Assembly (NCBI GenBank): GCA_964480635.1
Contig: CAYZQE010000016.1
Coordinates: forward strand, 1-35,157
Direction of reading: 5' to 3'
DNA from: CAYZQE01 sp964480635
GTDB lineage: Bacteria > Pseudomonadota > Gammaproteobacteria > GCA-001735895
Length of the DNA: 35,157 nucleotides
Part shown: positions 7,210-18,100 of the stretch, one piece after another
Layout: each line of letters begins with the position of its first letter
Numbering within the stretch: the first letter of the stretch is position 1
Translations under genes and position numbers: made by a program
The notes under the pieces: model-generated
What the model was told of the DNA's origin: nothing
Database searches by the model: none
Seen by the model: the letters and a program-made list of their open reading frames with translations, nothing else

Positions 7210-9837
7210 TTACGAAAGTTGCTCTTCTACCCATTTTTCGACACTATTTAGTGCTGATTTTAGGTTTTCTGGTAAATTCCCGCCAGCTTGAGCCATATCA
7301 GGTCGGCCACCGCCTTTCCCACCGCAGGGGATGGCAACCACATTCACTAAATCGCCTGCTTTTATTTGTTTTGTTTCTGCCTTGGTCACACCAGCAATAA
7401 TTGTGATTTTATTATCATTAACGCTTGCTAAAACAATGGCTGCCTTACCAAGCTTATTTTTTAATTGGTCCATTGTTTCACGAAGTGTTTTTACATCAGC
7501 ACCTTCAAGCTGTGCTGCCAATACTTGAATCCCATTAATGTCTTTCGCTTTAGAGGTTAAGTCACCGCCCGCCTGTGCCGCCATTTTTGATTTTAGCTGC
7601 TCAATTTGTTTTTCTAATGTTCGGTTATTTTTAACCAATTGAGCGACCTTTTCGCCAATATCGTCATTGTTTATTTTCAGCAATGACGATAGATTATTTA
7701 ATTGTGTGTCCATTTTTTGAATATAATTGAACGCTAACTCTCCTGTAACTGCTTCTATGCGCCTGACTCCAGATGCAACACCTGTTTCTAAATAAATTTT
7801 AAAAACACCTATATCACCTGCGTTCTTTACATGGACACCACCACATAATTCAACTGAATTAGAGCCTATATTTAAAACTCGAACCTCGTCTCCATACTTT
7901 TCACCAAATAAGGCCATAGCGCCCGTTTCTTTAGCTTGATCCATACTCATCACTCGGGCTTGAGTGGCTAAGTTTTCGCGTATTTGCTCATTAACGATAT
8001 GTTCAATTTTTTGTTTTTCAGTGTCTGTCACTGGCTGGTGATGTGAGAAATCAAAACGAAGTTTTTCACTATCAACTAAAGAGCCTTTTTGTTGAACATG
8101 CTCGCCTAATACATCTCTTAATGCCGCATGCATTAAATGCGTTGCAGAATGATTACGGATAATATGATTTCTTCGTGGTGTATTAATGTCACATTGAACA
8201 GCGCTATTAATGTGCAGAGCGCCTGATTGCATGACACCATAATGCAAAAACACACCATTTTGCTTTTGCGTATCGCTTACTTTAAATACGCCATCGTCAC
8301 TACTGATAAGGCCGCTATCGCCAATTTGACCACCAGACTCAGCATAAAATGGAGAGTTTTTCAAAACTAAGGCCGCTGCCTCTTCTCCATTGACACTTTT
8401 TATTGCTTCGCCACCTTTAAAAATAGCTGCTATCTGGCTATTATCCTTTTGCAATTCATAACCACTAAACTCTGTTGCTGTGATTTCTGACACATTAATA
8501 TCCTCGGCATTGGCATTAAACTGCCCCGCAGAGCGTGCTCTATTTTTTTGTTCTACCATTGCGGCATCAAAGCCCTTCTGGTCAATTTTTAAACTTTTTT
8601 CACGTGCAAAATCAGCTGTTAAATCCGCAGGAAACCCGTAGGTATCGTATAAAACAAATACAATGTCACCTGGAATCGTATCGCCTTTTAAATCGTCAAT
8701 ACTTTGCTGTAAAATTTTCATGCCTTTAGCTAAGGTTTCAGCAAAACGTGTTTCTTCTTTTTGCAATACGCTTTCGACATGTTGCTGGTATTCTTTCAAT
8801 TCGGGATAAGCCTCACCCATTTGATTGACTAATTCAGCGACCAGTCCAAAGAAAAACGGCTCTGACTTACCGAGTTGATGCCCATGTCGTGCCGCACGTC
8901 GAATAATCCGCCTAAGAACATAACCTCTGCCTTCATTAGAGGGCAGTACACCATCAACGATTAAAAATGAACATGAGCGAATGTGGTCAGCAATGACGCG
9001 AAGAGATTTATTTTCTAGGTCATTTATATTTAATAATGTTCCTGCTTGCTTAATTAATGCTTGAAAAAGATCAATATCATAATTGTTATGCACATTTTGT
9101 AAGATAGCGGCTAAACGCTCTAAACCCATCCCTGTATCTACAGATGGTTTTGGTAATTTCATTAAAACGCCTGCCTTATCGCGCTCATATTGCATGAAAA
9201 CGAGGTTCCAAATTTCGATATATCGGTCACCATCTTCTTCTGCAGTACCAGGAGGCCCACCCCAAATGTCATCCCCATGGTCAAAAAATATTTCACTGCA
9301 TGGGCCACATGGGCCCGTGTCACCCATTTGCCAAAAATTATCACTTTCATTCGGCTTACCGCCTTTTTTATCGCCAATGCGTGAAAAACGATTTGGATCA
9401 ATTTTTATTTCGTTAAGCCATATTGCTTCAGCCTCACTATCATCTGCATATACTGTTATCCACAACTTTTCTTCTGGCAAACCAATTGTTACTGTTAAGA
9501 ACTCCCATGCGTATTGAATTGCTTCACGTTTAAAATAATCACCGAAGCTAAAATTACCCAACATTTCAAAAAATGTATGATGCCGAGCTGTATAACCTAC
9601 ATTCTCTAGATCATTATGCTTGCCGCCTGCACGCACACATCGTTGTGATGTTGTGGCTCTTGTGTAAGGCCTCTTTTCTTTACCTAAAAAGGTGTCTTTA
9701 AATTGCACCATACCTGCATTGGTAAATAACAGAGTTACATCATTAATAGGTATTAAAGAGCTAGAGGGTTGAACGCTATGCCCTTTGTCTTCAAAAAACT
9801 GAAGGAATTGATTTCTTAATTCTGCACTGGTTGTCAT
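7210..9837 (-). CDS. alaS: Alanyl-tRNA synthetase
   Basis: AlaRS charges tRNA-Ala and clears mischarged serine and glycine. The 875-residue protein has the class II catalytic domain (about 1-240; GMVQFKDTFLGKEKRPY, RHHTFFEMLGNFSFGDY), the tRNA-recognition domain, the editing domain (about 550-710) with HSATHLMHAAL and the zinc-ligand CGGVHV segment, and the C-Ala domain ending GGKGGGRPDMAQAGG. The length matches E. coli (876). AAAGG precedes the ATG. It follows recX in the recA-recX-alaS order and is likely essential. Confidence 0.98.
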   Translation of the reverse strand: MTTSAELRNQFLQFFEDKGHSVQPSSSLIPINDVTLLFTNAGMVQFKDTFLGKEKRPYTRATTSQRCVRAGGKHNDLENVGYTARHHTFFEMLGNFSFGDYFKREAIQYAWEFLTVTIGLPEEKLWITVYADDSEAEAIWLNEIKIDPNRFSRIGDKKGGKPNESDNFWQMGDTGPCGPCSEIFFDHGDDIWGGPPGTAEEDGDRYIEIWNLVFMQYERDKAGVLMKLPKPSVDTGMGLERLAAILQNVHNNYDIDLFQALIKQAGTLLNINDLENKSLRVIADHIRSCSFLIVDGVLPSNEGRGYVLRRIIRRAARHGHQLGKSEPFFFGLVAELVNQMGEAYPELKEYQQHVESVLQKEETRFAETLAKGMKILQQSIDDLKGDTIPGDIVFVLYDTYGFPADLTADFAREKSLKIDQKGFDAAMVEQKNRARSAGQFNANAEDINVSEITATEFSGYELQKDNSQIAAIFKGGEAIKSVNGEEAAALVLKNSPFYAESGGQIGDSGLISSDDGVFKVSDTQKQNGVFLHYGVMQSGALHINSAVQCDINTPRRNHIIRNHSATHLMHAALRDVLGEHVQQKGSLVDSEKLRFDFSHHQPVTDTEKQKIEHIVNEQIRENLATQARVMSMDQAKETGAMALFGEKYGDEVRVLNIGSNSVELCGGVHVKNAGDIGVFKIYLETGVASGVRRIEAVTGELAFNYIQKMDTQLNNLSSLLKINNDDIGEKVAQLVKNNRTLEKQIEQLKSKMAAQAGGDLTSKAKDINGIQVLAAQLEGADVKTLRETMDQLKNKLGKAAIVLASVNDNKITIIAGVTKAETKQIKAGDLVNVVAIPCGGKGGGRPDMAQAGGNLPENLKSALNSVEKWVEEQLS

Positions 9838-9896
9838 GAAGAGCCTTTCGTTAAGTAGGTTTTTTTTGTAAAGGCTAAACCGTTGTTTAGTCTTAC

Positions 9897-10340
9897 TTAT
9901 GCTAATAATCTCATAATATCGTGCATCACAAAACCCCGTTGTTGTAAAAAACGACTTCGTTTTTGCTTCTCTTTTAAATCTTTTGCTGTTTCTTCACCAT
10001 ACTTGCGTTCTGCGACTCTTTTTAATAGCTCATACCAGTCACATTCTTCAGCTTGTTCTGCTTTTTTTAGTAGTTCAGGTGCTATGCCTTTTTGCTTTAA
10101 TTCATGGTGAATTTTTAATGGCCCTATACCTTTTAAGCTACGATAACGAATATAGCTCTGCGCAAAACGAGCATCATTTTGTAAATTTTCAACCGCTAAT
10201 TTGTCGAGAACCGCTGTAACATCATCCTCATCAAAACCTTTATTATTAAGTTTTATTTTTAATTCAGCTCGTGAATGTTCTCGCCGTGACAAATAATCCA
10301 TCGCAACATTGCGAGGACTATATCTCACTGGATTTTTCAC
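9897..10340 (-). CDS. recX: Regulatory protein RecX
   Basis: RecX binds RecA filaments and limits recombinase and co-protease activity. The 147-residue protein shows three-helix repeats with AMDYLSRREHSRAELKIKL, the core FAQSYIRYRSLKGIGPLKIHHEL and a C-terminal repeat KQKRSRFLQQRGF. Its start is a GTG at 10340, only 5 bp after the recA stop codon and with no clear SD, so translation is probably coupled to recA read-through. A weak 6-8 bp hairpin (9875-9890) lies between recX and alaS. Confidence 0.95.
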   Translation of the reverse strand: MKNPVRYSPRNVAMDYLSRREHSRAELKIKLNNKGFDEDDVTAVLDKLAVENLQNDARFAQSYIRYRSLKGIGPLKIHHELKQKGIAPELLKKAEQAEECDWYELLKRVAERKYGEETAKDLKEKQKRSRFLQQRGFVMHDIMRLLA

Positions 10341-10345
10341 TAATT

Positions 10346-11374
10346 TTAACTTTTTGCTTTTGCTGCTTCTTCAACTTTCTTTTTAGGTAGCAGTATTTCT
10401 CTAATTTTTGCTTCTATTTCATTTGAAAATTCAGGGTTGGCTAATAACCATTTGCGTACATTTTCTTTGCCTTGGCCAATTTTATTGCCTTCGTAACTAT
10501 ACCAAGCACCAGCCTTTTCAATAATTTCATACTTAACACCTAAGCCTATAATTTCACCTTCTAGTGAAATACCATGACCATATAGAATTTCGAATTCGGT
10601 TTGCTTAAATGGCGGTGCGACTTTATTTTTAATGACCTTAACTCGGGTTTCATTACCGACTACTTCGTCACCTTGTTTAATTGCGCCAATGCGACGAATA
10701 TCCATACGAACAGATGCATAAAACTTAAGCGCATTTCCGCCAGTCGTTGTTTCTGGATTACCGAACATAACACCAATTTTCATGCGTAACTGATTGATAA
10801 ACACTACCATTGTGTTAGATTTTTTAATGTTACCCGTTAGTTTTCTTAAAGCTTGTGATAACAATCTGGCTTGTAGCCCCATGTGTGAATCACCCATGTC
10901 GCCTTCAAGCTCTGCTCTTGGCGTTAAAGCTGCTACTGAGTCAATAACGATAACACCTACTGCGCCTGACCTTGTTAGCATGTCACAAATTTCTAATGCT
11001 TGTTCACCACTATCAGGTTGGGACACTAATAATTCATCAATATTAACGCCAAGTTTTTCTGCATAGATTGGATCTAATGCATGCTCGGCATCTATAAATG
11101 CACAGGTTAAGCCGTCTTTTTGAGCCTCAGCTATTACTTGCAAGGTTAATGTTGTTTTGCCTGATGACTCTGGACCGTATATTTCGACCACTCGGCCTAA
11201 TGGCAAGCCCCCCACACCTAATGCGGCATCTAAGCCGATTGAACCCGTAGAAACAACTGGCATGTTTTCAAATGCAGCTCTGTCATCACCCAAGCGCATC
11301 ACTGAGCCTTTACCAAAGTTTTTTTCTATTTGGCCTAATGCGGCTGCTAGTGCTTTTTGTTTGTTGTCGTCCAT
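10346..11374 (-). CDS. recA: Recombinase RecA
   Basis: RecA forms ATP-dependent filaments on single-stranded DNA for homologous recombination and LexA cleavage. The 342-residue protein carries the Walker A motif GPESSGKTT near residue 66, the Walker B region VIVIDSVAAL, the L1/L2 loop region FINQLRMKIGVMFGNPETTTGGNALKFYASVR and a basic C-terminus. It is followed at 5 bp by recX. The upstream 130 bp hold a possible promoter and two small palindromes but no recognisable CTG-N10-CAG LexA box (see findings). Confidence 0.99.
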   Translation of the reverse strand: MDDNKQKALAAALGQIEKNFGKGSVMRLGDDRAAFENMPVVSTGSIGLDAALGVGGLPLGRVVEIYGPESSGKTTLTLQVIAEAQKDGLTCAFIDAEHALDPIYAEKLGVNIDELLVSQPDSGEQALEICDMLTRSGAVGVIVIDSVAALTPRAELEGDMGDSHMGLQARLLSQALRKLTGNIKKSNTMVVFINQLRMKIGVMFGNPETTTGGNALKFYASVRMDIRRIGAIKQGDEVVGNETRVKVIKNKVAPPFKQTEFEILYGHGISLEGEIIGLGVKYEIIEKAGAWYSYEGNKIGQGKENVRKWLLANPEFSNEIEAKIREILLPKKKVEEAAKAKS

Positions 11375-11416
11375 TATTGATTCCTAATTGATTAATGTAT
11401 GGATGTATCTTATTAG

Positions 11417-11443
11417 ATGAGTAGCTCATGAGGTGAGCCACCT
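11417..11443. promoter_or_regulatory. Two adjacent 13-bp palindromes in the recA leader
   Basis: ATGAGtagCTCAT (11417-11429) and AGGTGagcCACCT (11431-11443) are perfect 5-bp-arm palindromes with 3-bp centres, separated by a single base. They lie between the likely recA promoter and its start codon. They could be a tandem protein-binding site or two small RNA hairpins. No regulator is identified. Confidence 0.4.
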
Positions 11444-11452
11444 AGATTTTAT

Positions 11453-11480
11453 TTTATATTTAATTGTCAGGGTACACCAA
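11453..11480 (-). promoter_or_regulatory. Candidate recA promoter
   Basis: On the minus strand TTGGTG (11475-11480), a 16-bp spacer and TATAAA (11453-11458) form a reasonable sigma-70 promoter, placing the start about 70 nt upstream of the recA ATG. The area is very AT-rich, so other -10 choices are possible. Confidence 0.4.
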
Positions 11481-11508
11481 TGAGAACAAAATGAAAACAA
11501 TACTTTTT

Positions 11509-11976
11509 TTATTTTATATTCAACAAGCCTTCAATTGCTTTTTTTGCTGTTTGCTCTCGTACTTTTTCTCTATTTCCTTGAAATAAGAACTTTTCTTTAC
11601 TTAGATTTTTATCGCTTGCCCATGCTATCCATACGGTTCCAACGGGTTTTTGCTCTGTGCCACCTGTTGGCCCTGCTATGCCTGTCACGGCAACTGCTAT
11701 GTCTGCATGACTATTTTTTAATGCACCTAATGCCATTTGCTCAACTACCTGTTGGCTTACTGCACCATAAGTTTCGATTGTTGACTTCTTTACACCTAGC
11801 ATCTCAATTTTTGCTTCATTGCTATAGGTGATCATTCCACGTTCAAACCAACAAGAACTGCCTGCTACATCTGTACATAGCATTGCTATTAAACCACCGG
11901 TACATGATTCTGCACTGGCCAGCAGCATTTTATGTTTTATTAAGTGACCCGCTAGTTTATTGATTAGGCTATGCAT
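11509..11976 (-). CDS. pncC: CinA C-terminal domain protein / NMN deamidase
   Basis: This 155-residue protein corresponds to the CinA C-terminal domain, which in E. coli (PncC) and relatives hydrolyses nicotinamide mononucleotide to nicotinate mononucleotide in pyridine nucleotide recycling. Visible motifs are LLASAESCTGGLIAMLCTDVAGSS, the GMITYSNEAK segment and AVTGIAGPTGG. It lacks the N-terminal molybdopterin-binding domain of full CinA. I prefer the ATG at 11976; a GTG at 11991 in the same frame is possible and neither has a good SD. It is directly upstream of recA, as in Pseudomonas and many other gammaproteobacteria. Confidence 0.92.
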   Translation of the reverse strand: MHSLINKLAGHLIKHKMLLASAESCTGGLIAMLCTDVAGSSCWFERGMITYSNEAKIEMLGVKKSTIETYGAVSQQVVEQMALGALKNSHADIAVAVTGIAGPTGGTEQKPVGTVWIAWASDKNLSKEKFLFQGNREKVREQTAKKAIEGLLNIK

Positions 11977-12120
11977 GGCTAAAGAAATCACGCTTGAAGC
12001 TTTTTAGCCTAGGATCGCAGCCAAACAGTTTTGCTGTTAACGCTAGCACCTTTCCCCTTCGATATTTACGCCACAAATTTCAAGCACAGCTTAGATTGAC
12101 TCCGACCCTTTTTGTAAAAT

Positions 12121-15100
12121 TTATATGCAGACCAATTTTGGCCATTTTTTCTCTTCACTTTCTTTATTATTATTTTTCTGTTTATTTTGGGCTCTAATTA
12201 TTTCACTAATAAAGGCTAAGGTTTCGTCTAGCTCTTCATCATTTAAAATGTTAAATATCTCTTCAAACCTATCTAGATTTTGTAATACTTCTTGAATAGC
12301 TGGTGACGTAGTTTGGCTGGATGCACCCAAAATGGTAAAGCCACCATTACTAATATCGACATCTAAAATATTATCATTTGAATCAACCAGTGTATCAAAA
12401 ACACCATTTCTATCGGTAAAGGTAAATGGGTTAAAGTTTTCGGTGATTGAAACCACTTGATTGCTAAAATAAACAAGCTCTAAAGTGCCGCCTAATGTCG
12501 CTAAACCATTTACTGCAAATGTGTCAAATTGAAAATCTCCATTAATTGGGTCAACTATTCTGACTACTAATGTTCCATTAACGCCTTGTGTATAGTCACC
12601 ATCAATCACTATTGAACCTGCTGTAACAGCACTACCCATACTAATTGTTCCATCTGAGTTAATCACATCACCCACTATGATTCCTGTGCCATTAAGCACA
12701 GCTGTTGATGTATCCAATACTAACGTTTGACCATTTAGATCTAAAGTTGAGTTAATTAGGTTTATCGTCCCTTCATTTTCAAATAGGCTATTATTAGCCA
12801 CTATGCTTTTGTTGCCAAAACCTTGTTGCGCTAGAGATTGCTGAGCAACTACATTATCTGTATCGATGATATTCAATGTTCCAGATACTGCATTAATAAG
12901 GCTGGCATTATTTAAAGTTAAACTAGCGGTTGAAAGCCCGCCCCAATTCAATATTCCATTATTTGTCCAAACAATGTTTTCAAGCGAGCCGTCTACTAAC
13001 GAAGAAAGACCTGTCGTCACTAAATTAGCCGAACCGTCACCTGAAATTGTTCCTGCCGTCCAATTTAAATTAGCCACTGTTAAAGTGTCCCCAACAGAAG
13101 CCCCTTCTAGCGTATCTACATTAATGGTTCCTATATTTAAGTCTAATGCGGTCAGTGTCGATGAGCCTTCAAAACTAACTATTCCACCATCAACGATTAA
13201 GCGCGGTGTCATATTAACTCCATCGGCTACAGTGACATTAGCCGTTGAGCTCAATACGCCTAAGCCATTAAAGCTTGCACCTGACAAGATATTAATATTG
13301 GTTGCTGCATCGCCAGTAAAACTTAAAACTGAACCCAAGGCTATTGTGGTATCACCTGACAAAGTTGATGTAGAGGCTAGCGCAACATTACCCAAGTTAA
13401 TATTGAGGGCTCCAGATGAAACAAAGTCCGTAGTAATGTTCATTAAACCCAAATCACTATAATTTAGCGTTCCACTATTCACTAAGCTCGCTGTAGTCGA
13501 GTTTGTTGCCGTTATGCCTGCATTGGTGGTCATATTCAACGTGCCTGCATTCGTCCAGTTGGCATTATTGCCTAGTATAAAACTATTGGTTACTGCTGAA
13601 TAATTCACATTATTATTAGTGACCATATTGACAGTATCTAATATTGCATTCCCAAGAGAAGCCGTAATATTTACAGTAGAGGTGGCATCAGCTGTAAAGC
13701 TGCTGCCACTTGCACCTGTAATCGTGCCGCCATTCCAGTTCAGTATGCCCGATAATATTAGGTTTTGGGCATTGCTGATTGTGCCTCCTATATTCAATTG
13801 TGTGGTTAGTGTTTGTGGCAATGTTAGTGCGACCGCACTATCAAATGTTCCGCCATTGTTAACACCAAAGGTTCCGTTTCCTGTAATTGCAGGTGTGCCT
13901 GCTAAGGTTAAACTAGCACCTGAACCCACTAAAAAGAATGTGCCTGAATCAATGTCAATCGTTCCACTGAGCGTGGAGGGGCTATTAATATCAAATATGC
14001 CACTCGTAATATTCACAGTTCCTTGGTTATCAAACTGAGTAAAAATATCAATATCAATACTTGGCGATGCATTAATAGTGCCTGTATTGATTAATTGTGC
14101 TGTTGTTATGGTTGTGTTTGCTGACTGTATATCGGCTAACTGTGATGTATTAGCCAAGTTTAATATGCCTGTATTAGTCCATACTGCATTATTATTTAAG
14201 ATAAAGTCACTTAGTGAGCTGCTGAATGTTGTTGTGCCTGTTGTAGTCATATTAACAGCATTAAGTGTTAAATTACTGGTGGCGTTTAAGTTTACTGTTG
14301 AACTCCCATCTGCTGTAAAGCTGCCGCCACTTGCACCTGTAATCGTGCCGCCATTCCAATTAAACATGCCTGATAACGTAAGGTTTTGGGCATTATTAAT
14401 CGTTCCGCTGTTTAAATCTAATGTCACATTAAAACTTAATGGCGCAAGAGACACATCTAGGGTTGAGCCAGACGCTATGCTTAACCGACCGTCTAAACCC
14501 TCAAATTCTATATTAGCTGAATTTAATTTAAGCGTTGCCCCATTGGTAATTGATAATGTCGCACCCGTTACAATATTTGTGTACGCACTGCCCGAGAAAT
14601 GACTATTCCCTTCTAATGCTAATGTGTGACCCGCAACACCTAAATCTAATCCAAACGTTGATTGAGCGGCACTATGATTAAACTCAACGTCTATTATGGT
14701 GTTAGTCGCGGTGGTGGCGTTATTAATTTCAAAACTCCCTTCGTTATTGAAAACACCATTAATGCCTGTAATTCCCGCTAAATTACTGGTGGTTTCTACA
14801 GAGAATGTATTCACCGCTTGAATGCTATTGGTAAATATTGAGTTATTAATCACAAAGTCACCTTGACTAGAGATCCAAGCGACATGCCCATTATTATTCC
14901 AATTTACGTTATTCATGGTGGTATCTAAATTTGAACCCAGAAGCGTTGTTGCGAAAGAGCCTGTGGTTAAAACACCTGTGTTATTACCTTCTAACGTGCC
15001 TGAGATCCAGTTAAAGGCATCATTAATGGCAAGAGTACTTAACGCTTCTATTTCTAAGGTACCACCCGATAAATCTACACTTAAGCCGCTACCAAAAGTC

Positions 15101-18100
15101 ATATTATTGACTTGCAAGGTACTGCCTGTACTGATGAGGTAGTTCCCTGTTCCAGTTAAATTACTGCTTGAGGCAAGGTTAAAGATTACGCCACTGTTTA
15201 GCGATAATACGGTGTCATTTAAAAATATTTCGCCATTATTGGTGTTATCTGACGCGAGGTTTAGTGTTGCACTTTGAGTTGGCGATACGACACTGACAAT
15301 CCCTAGTATGGTGTTATTTAAATTACCTATAAAGTCAGTTGATGCTGCTCCTATATTAAACAACGTTAAGCCAGCATTAATCAGCCCATTGGCAGAACCT
15401 GAAAAATCTATGGTATTTCCATTATCTAGAGGATTAAAGTTAACCATCCCTACATTATTAAAATCGTCACCAACAAAATTAAAGCTAGCTCCTGTTGTAT
15501 TTGGGTTGCTCCAAGTAAAACTACCGTAGTTGTTAATAGTGGTGCGAGACAACGTTATGTTGTTTATGGCATTAACGGCTAACAGGTTATTCCAAACGCC
15601 GGCTCCAGTCACATTAGAGGTGCTGGTTAATAAGTTAATTTCTTGTAAATTACTTAATATGCCTGCGCCATTAAGAGAGCCACCTACATTTATATTGAGG
15701 TTGGCATCTAGCTGTATATCGCCCAAACTTGGGGTAGCAGATGAAAGCTCAATAGTTGTCGCTGTTTCGATAACTAACACTTCATTTGCTATTGGTTCAG
15801 CCTCTGTTATCCAGTTAGCGCCATCACTCCATAAATCCGAACTAAGACCTGTCCAATAATTTATCGTTTCTGCTACCGTTCCGGGTGTATAAGTTAGCCA
15901 ATCACCGCTACCTACTGTTATTGCCACTCCCCCGCCAGCCATAGCAGGCAAATCATTCAAAGTGGCATTATTTAGCGTGATCCCTCCAGATGCTTGAATT
16001 AAATCAATAGGCGCTGAAAAACTAGGGTTAGTCGTAGCCAAACTATCCCAAAATAAAAACAACTCCGCATTATCTATTGCCACATTGCCTGCTACATTTA
16101 ATTGGTCAAAATTAAATCCACTCTCACCAATCTCCCAAATACCGATAGAGCCCGCATTAAAGTTTACATTACCGACAATGTTTAGTGCCCCTGTGTTATC
16201 TCGACTATTACCATGTAACCCTGGTGAAATTTGCCCACCTTGGTTAACAATAACATTGCCTGTATAGGTTCCGATGCCGCTTAAACGACCGCCATTTTCT
16301 AAGGTTAAACCGCCCGCTCCTGTAAAAGACACATTGCTAAAGGGGTCAACCAACTCGATGGCACCTTTTGCAAATACGGGTACAGAGATGGCGTGGCTTA
16401 AACCTTTGTTAAAAACTAATCGAGAATCATTGATTAAATTGAATGAGCTATTAGTGCCACTTATTCCTGCACCAATTGGCAATTGCCCAACAAAACCGTC
16501 AACGATCCAATCACCGCCATTCACTAGATGGGTGTTCGTTAAAACAATATCAAAATTGGAGTCACTGGCCTCAAAATTGGTCTCGCCTAACATTGTAAAG
16601 CTTGCAGTTGATGCAGGGCCTGCTAGTGTTAACAAAGCATCGGTATTATCAATATTGGTAGTCACCGTATTGGCTAAAATAATGTCTGAGTTAAAATTAA
16701 TAGCCCCACCATTAATATAAAAGTTATTAAAAATCTGTATATTTTCAAAGTTATTTATCGTTCCATTACTAAGGCCAAACTCTAAGTCAACATCAAATAT
16801 AATACTGGTATTATTGTTAAGTATTCCCGCTATTTCTAGCCCATTTAAATCCAAAGATCCATCAGCTGGTGTTTCTGCATTAATAGCGGTGCCTGCATTT
16901 AAGTTTAAAGTCCCTGTTGACCTTAAAACGCCCAGTAAAAAGTCAATTGTGCCATTGTTATCTATAACCCCATTAATTGATATTGCTTGACAGCCTTCAT
17001 CACAGGAGCTAATCGTTAAGGCTCCATTGTTGGTAATCCCAGCGGTATTAGATACTGTGGTTGTAAACCCATTGTTTAACAGCGTTAAATTACCTGAAGC
17101 GGCAATGGTTAAAGGCGCATTTAAATTAATGAGTGAACTTTCGCCTTGAAAAGAAGTTCCCCCATTTACGTTAATAGCATTCGCTGATAATGTTAAACTA
17201 CTTGAACCCGTGTCTAATATGGCATTAGCAAAGTTAATATCACCATTCCCATCAGCATCCGTATCGGCATTTAATGTAATACCCATTGCTACAAAATTAT
17301 TTAACGGCCCAATGTCCGCATTCACATTAATGTCGTTATGCGCATTTAAGGTTAAACTTCCCAAAGTAAAAGAGGATGTTGGAGCTATAGCATCATTAAT
17401 ATTAATATCGCCTTGCTCTAAGTTTGTACCACCTGTGCCAGTGGTAATGGTGACGTTTGTACCCTGGTTTAAAGCTGCAACAATGGTTTCAGTGGTTAAA
17501 ATAGCGCCATCATCTGATGCCTCAATAGCACCAAATGTATTCGTAATATTCGTATCAGGCCCTGTTGCTTGAATGGTTATATTATTAGGGTCTATCAACC
17601 ATTCACCCGCATCACCGTTTGTGGCTGATGCATCGGGTACGGCGGTAATGTCTAGCTGTCTAAGACCCGAAGTTTCGATAAAACCACCATCACCTGCTAT
17701 GTCACCACCTGTTGCGCTAATGTCACCTTGAATATGCACGTCGTTACTGGCAAATACAATCACTCGGCCACCATCGGCTTCGCCTACACCATCGGCACTG
17801 ACTTTTGCACCTGTGGCTACTGTGGTTGATGTCGCGTTTTTAATCTTAGGGTTTAAGCCTTGTTGGTCGCCACCAATTAAAATTTCGCCCGCGCCAATCG
17901 AGCCTGATGCATTGATGTTTGCGCCCTGCTGAACATCAATTACCTCGCCTAATATTTTTATATTGCCTGCTTGTTCGCCACTCACATCAACCGAGCCTGA
18001 CACTTCGACTTTATCGAGTGCAACTAGCCGAATGATGCCATTAGCATCACGCACTAAACCTGTGGCGCGAATAGAGCCAGAATGTTTGAGTGTGCCTGCA

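Noticed and set aside
12000..12116. Possible REP-like remnant between tpsA and pncC (GACTCCGACCC near 12099, AACAG/CTGTT hairpin near 12027-12041)
   Set aside because: The short motif and a 5-bp stem are not enough to call an element or a terminator without copies elsewhere.
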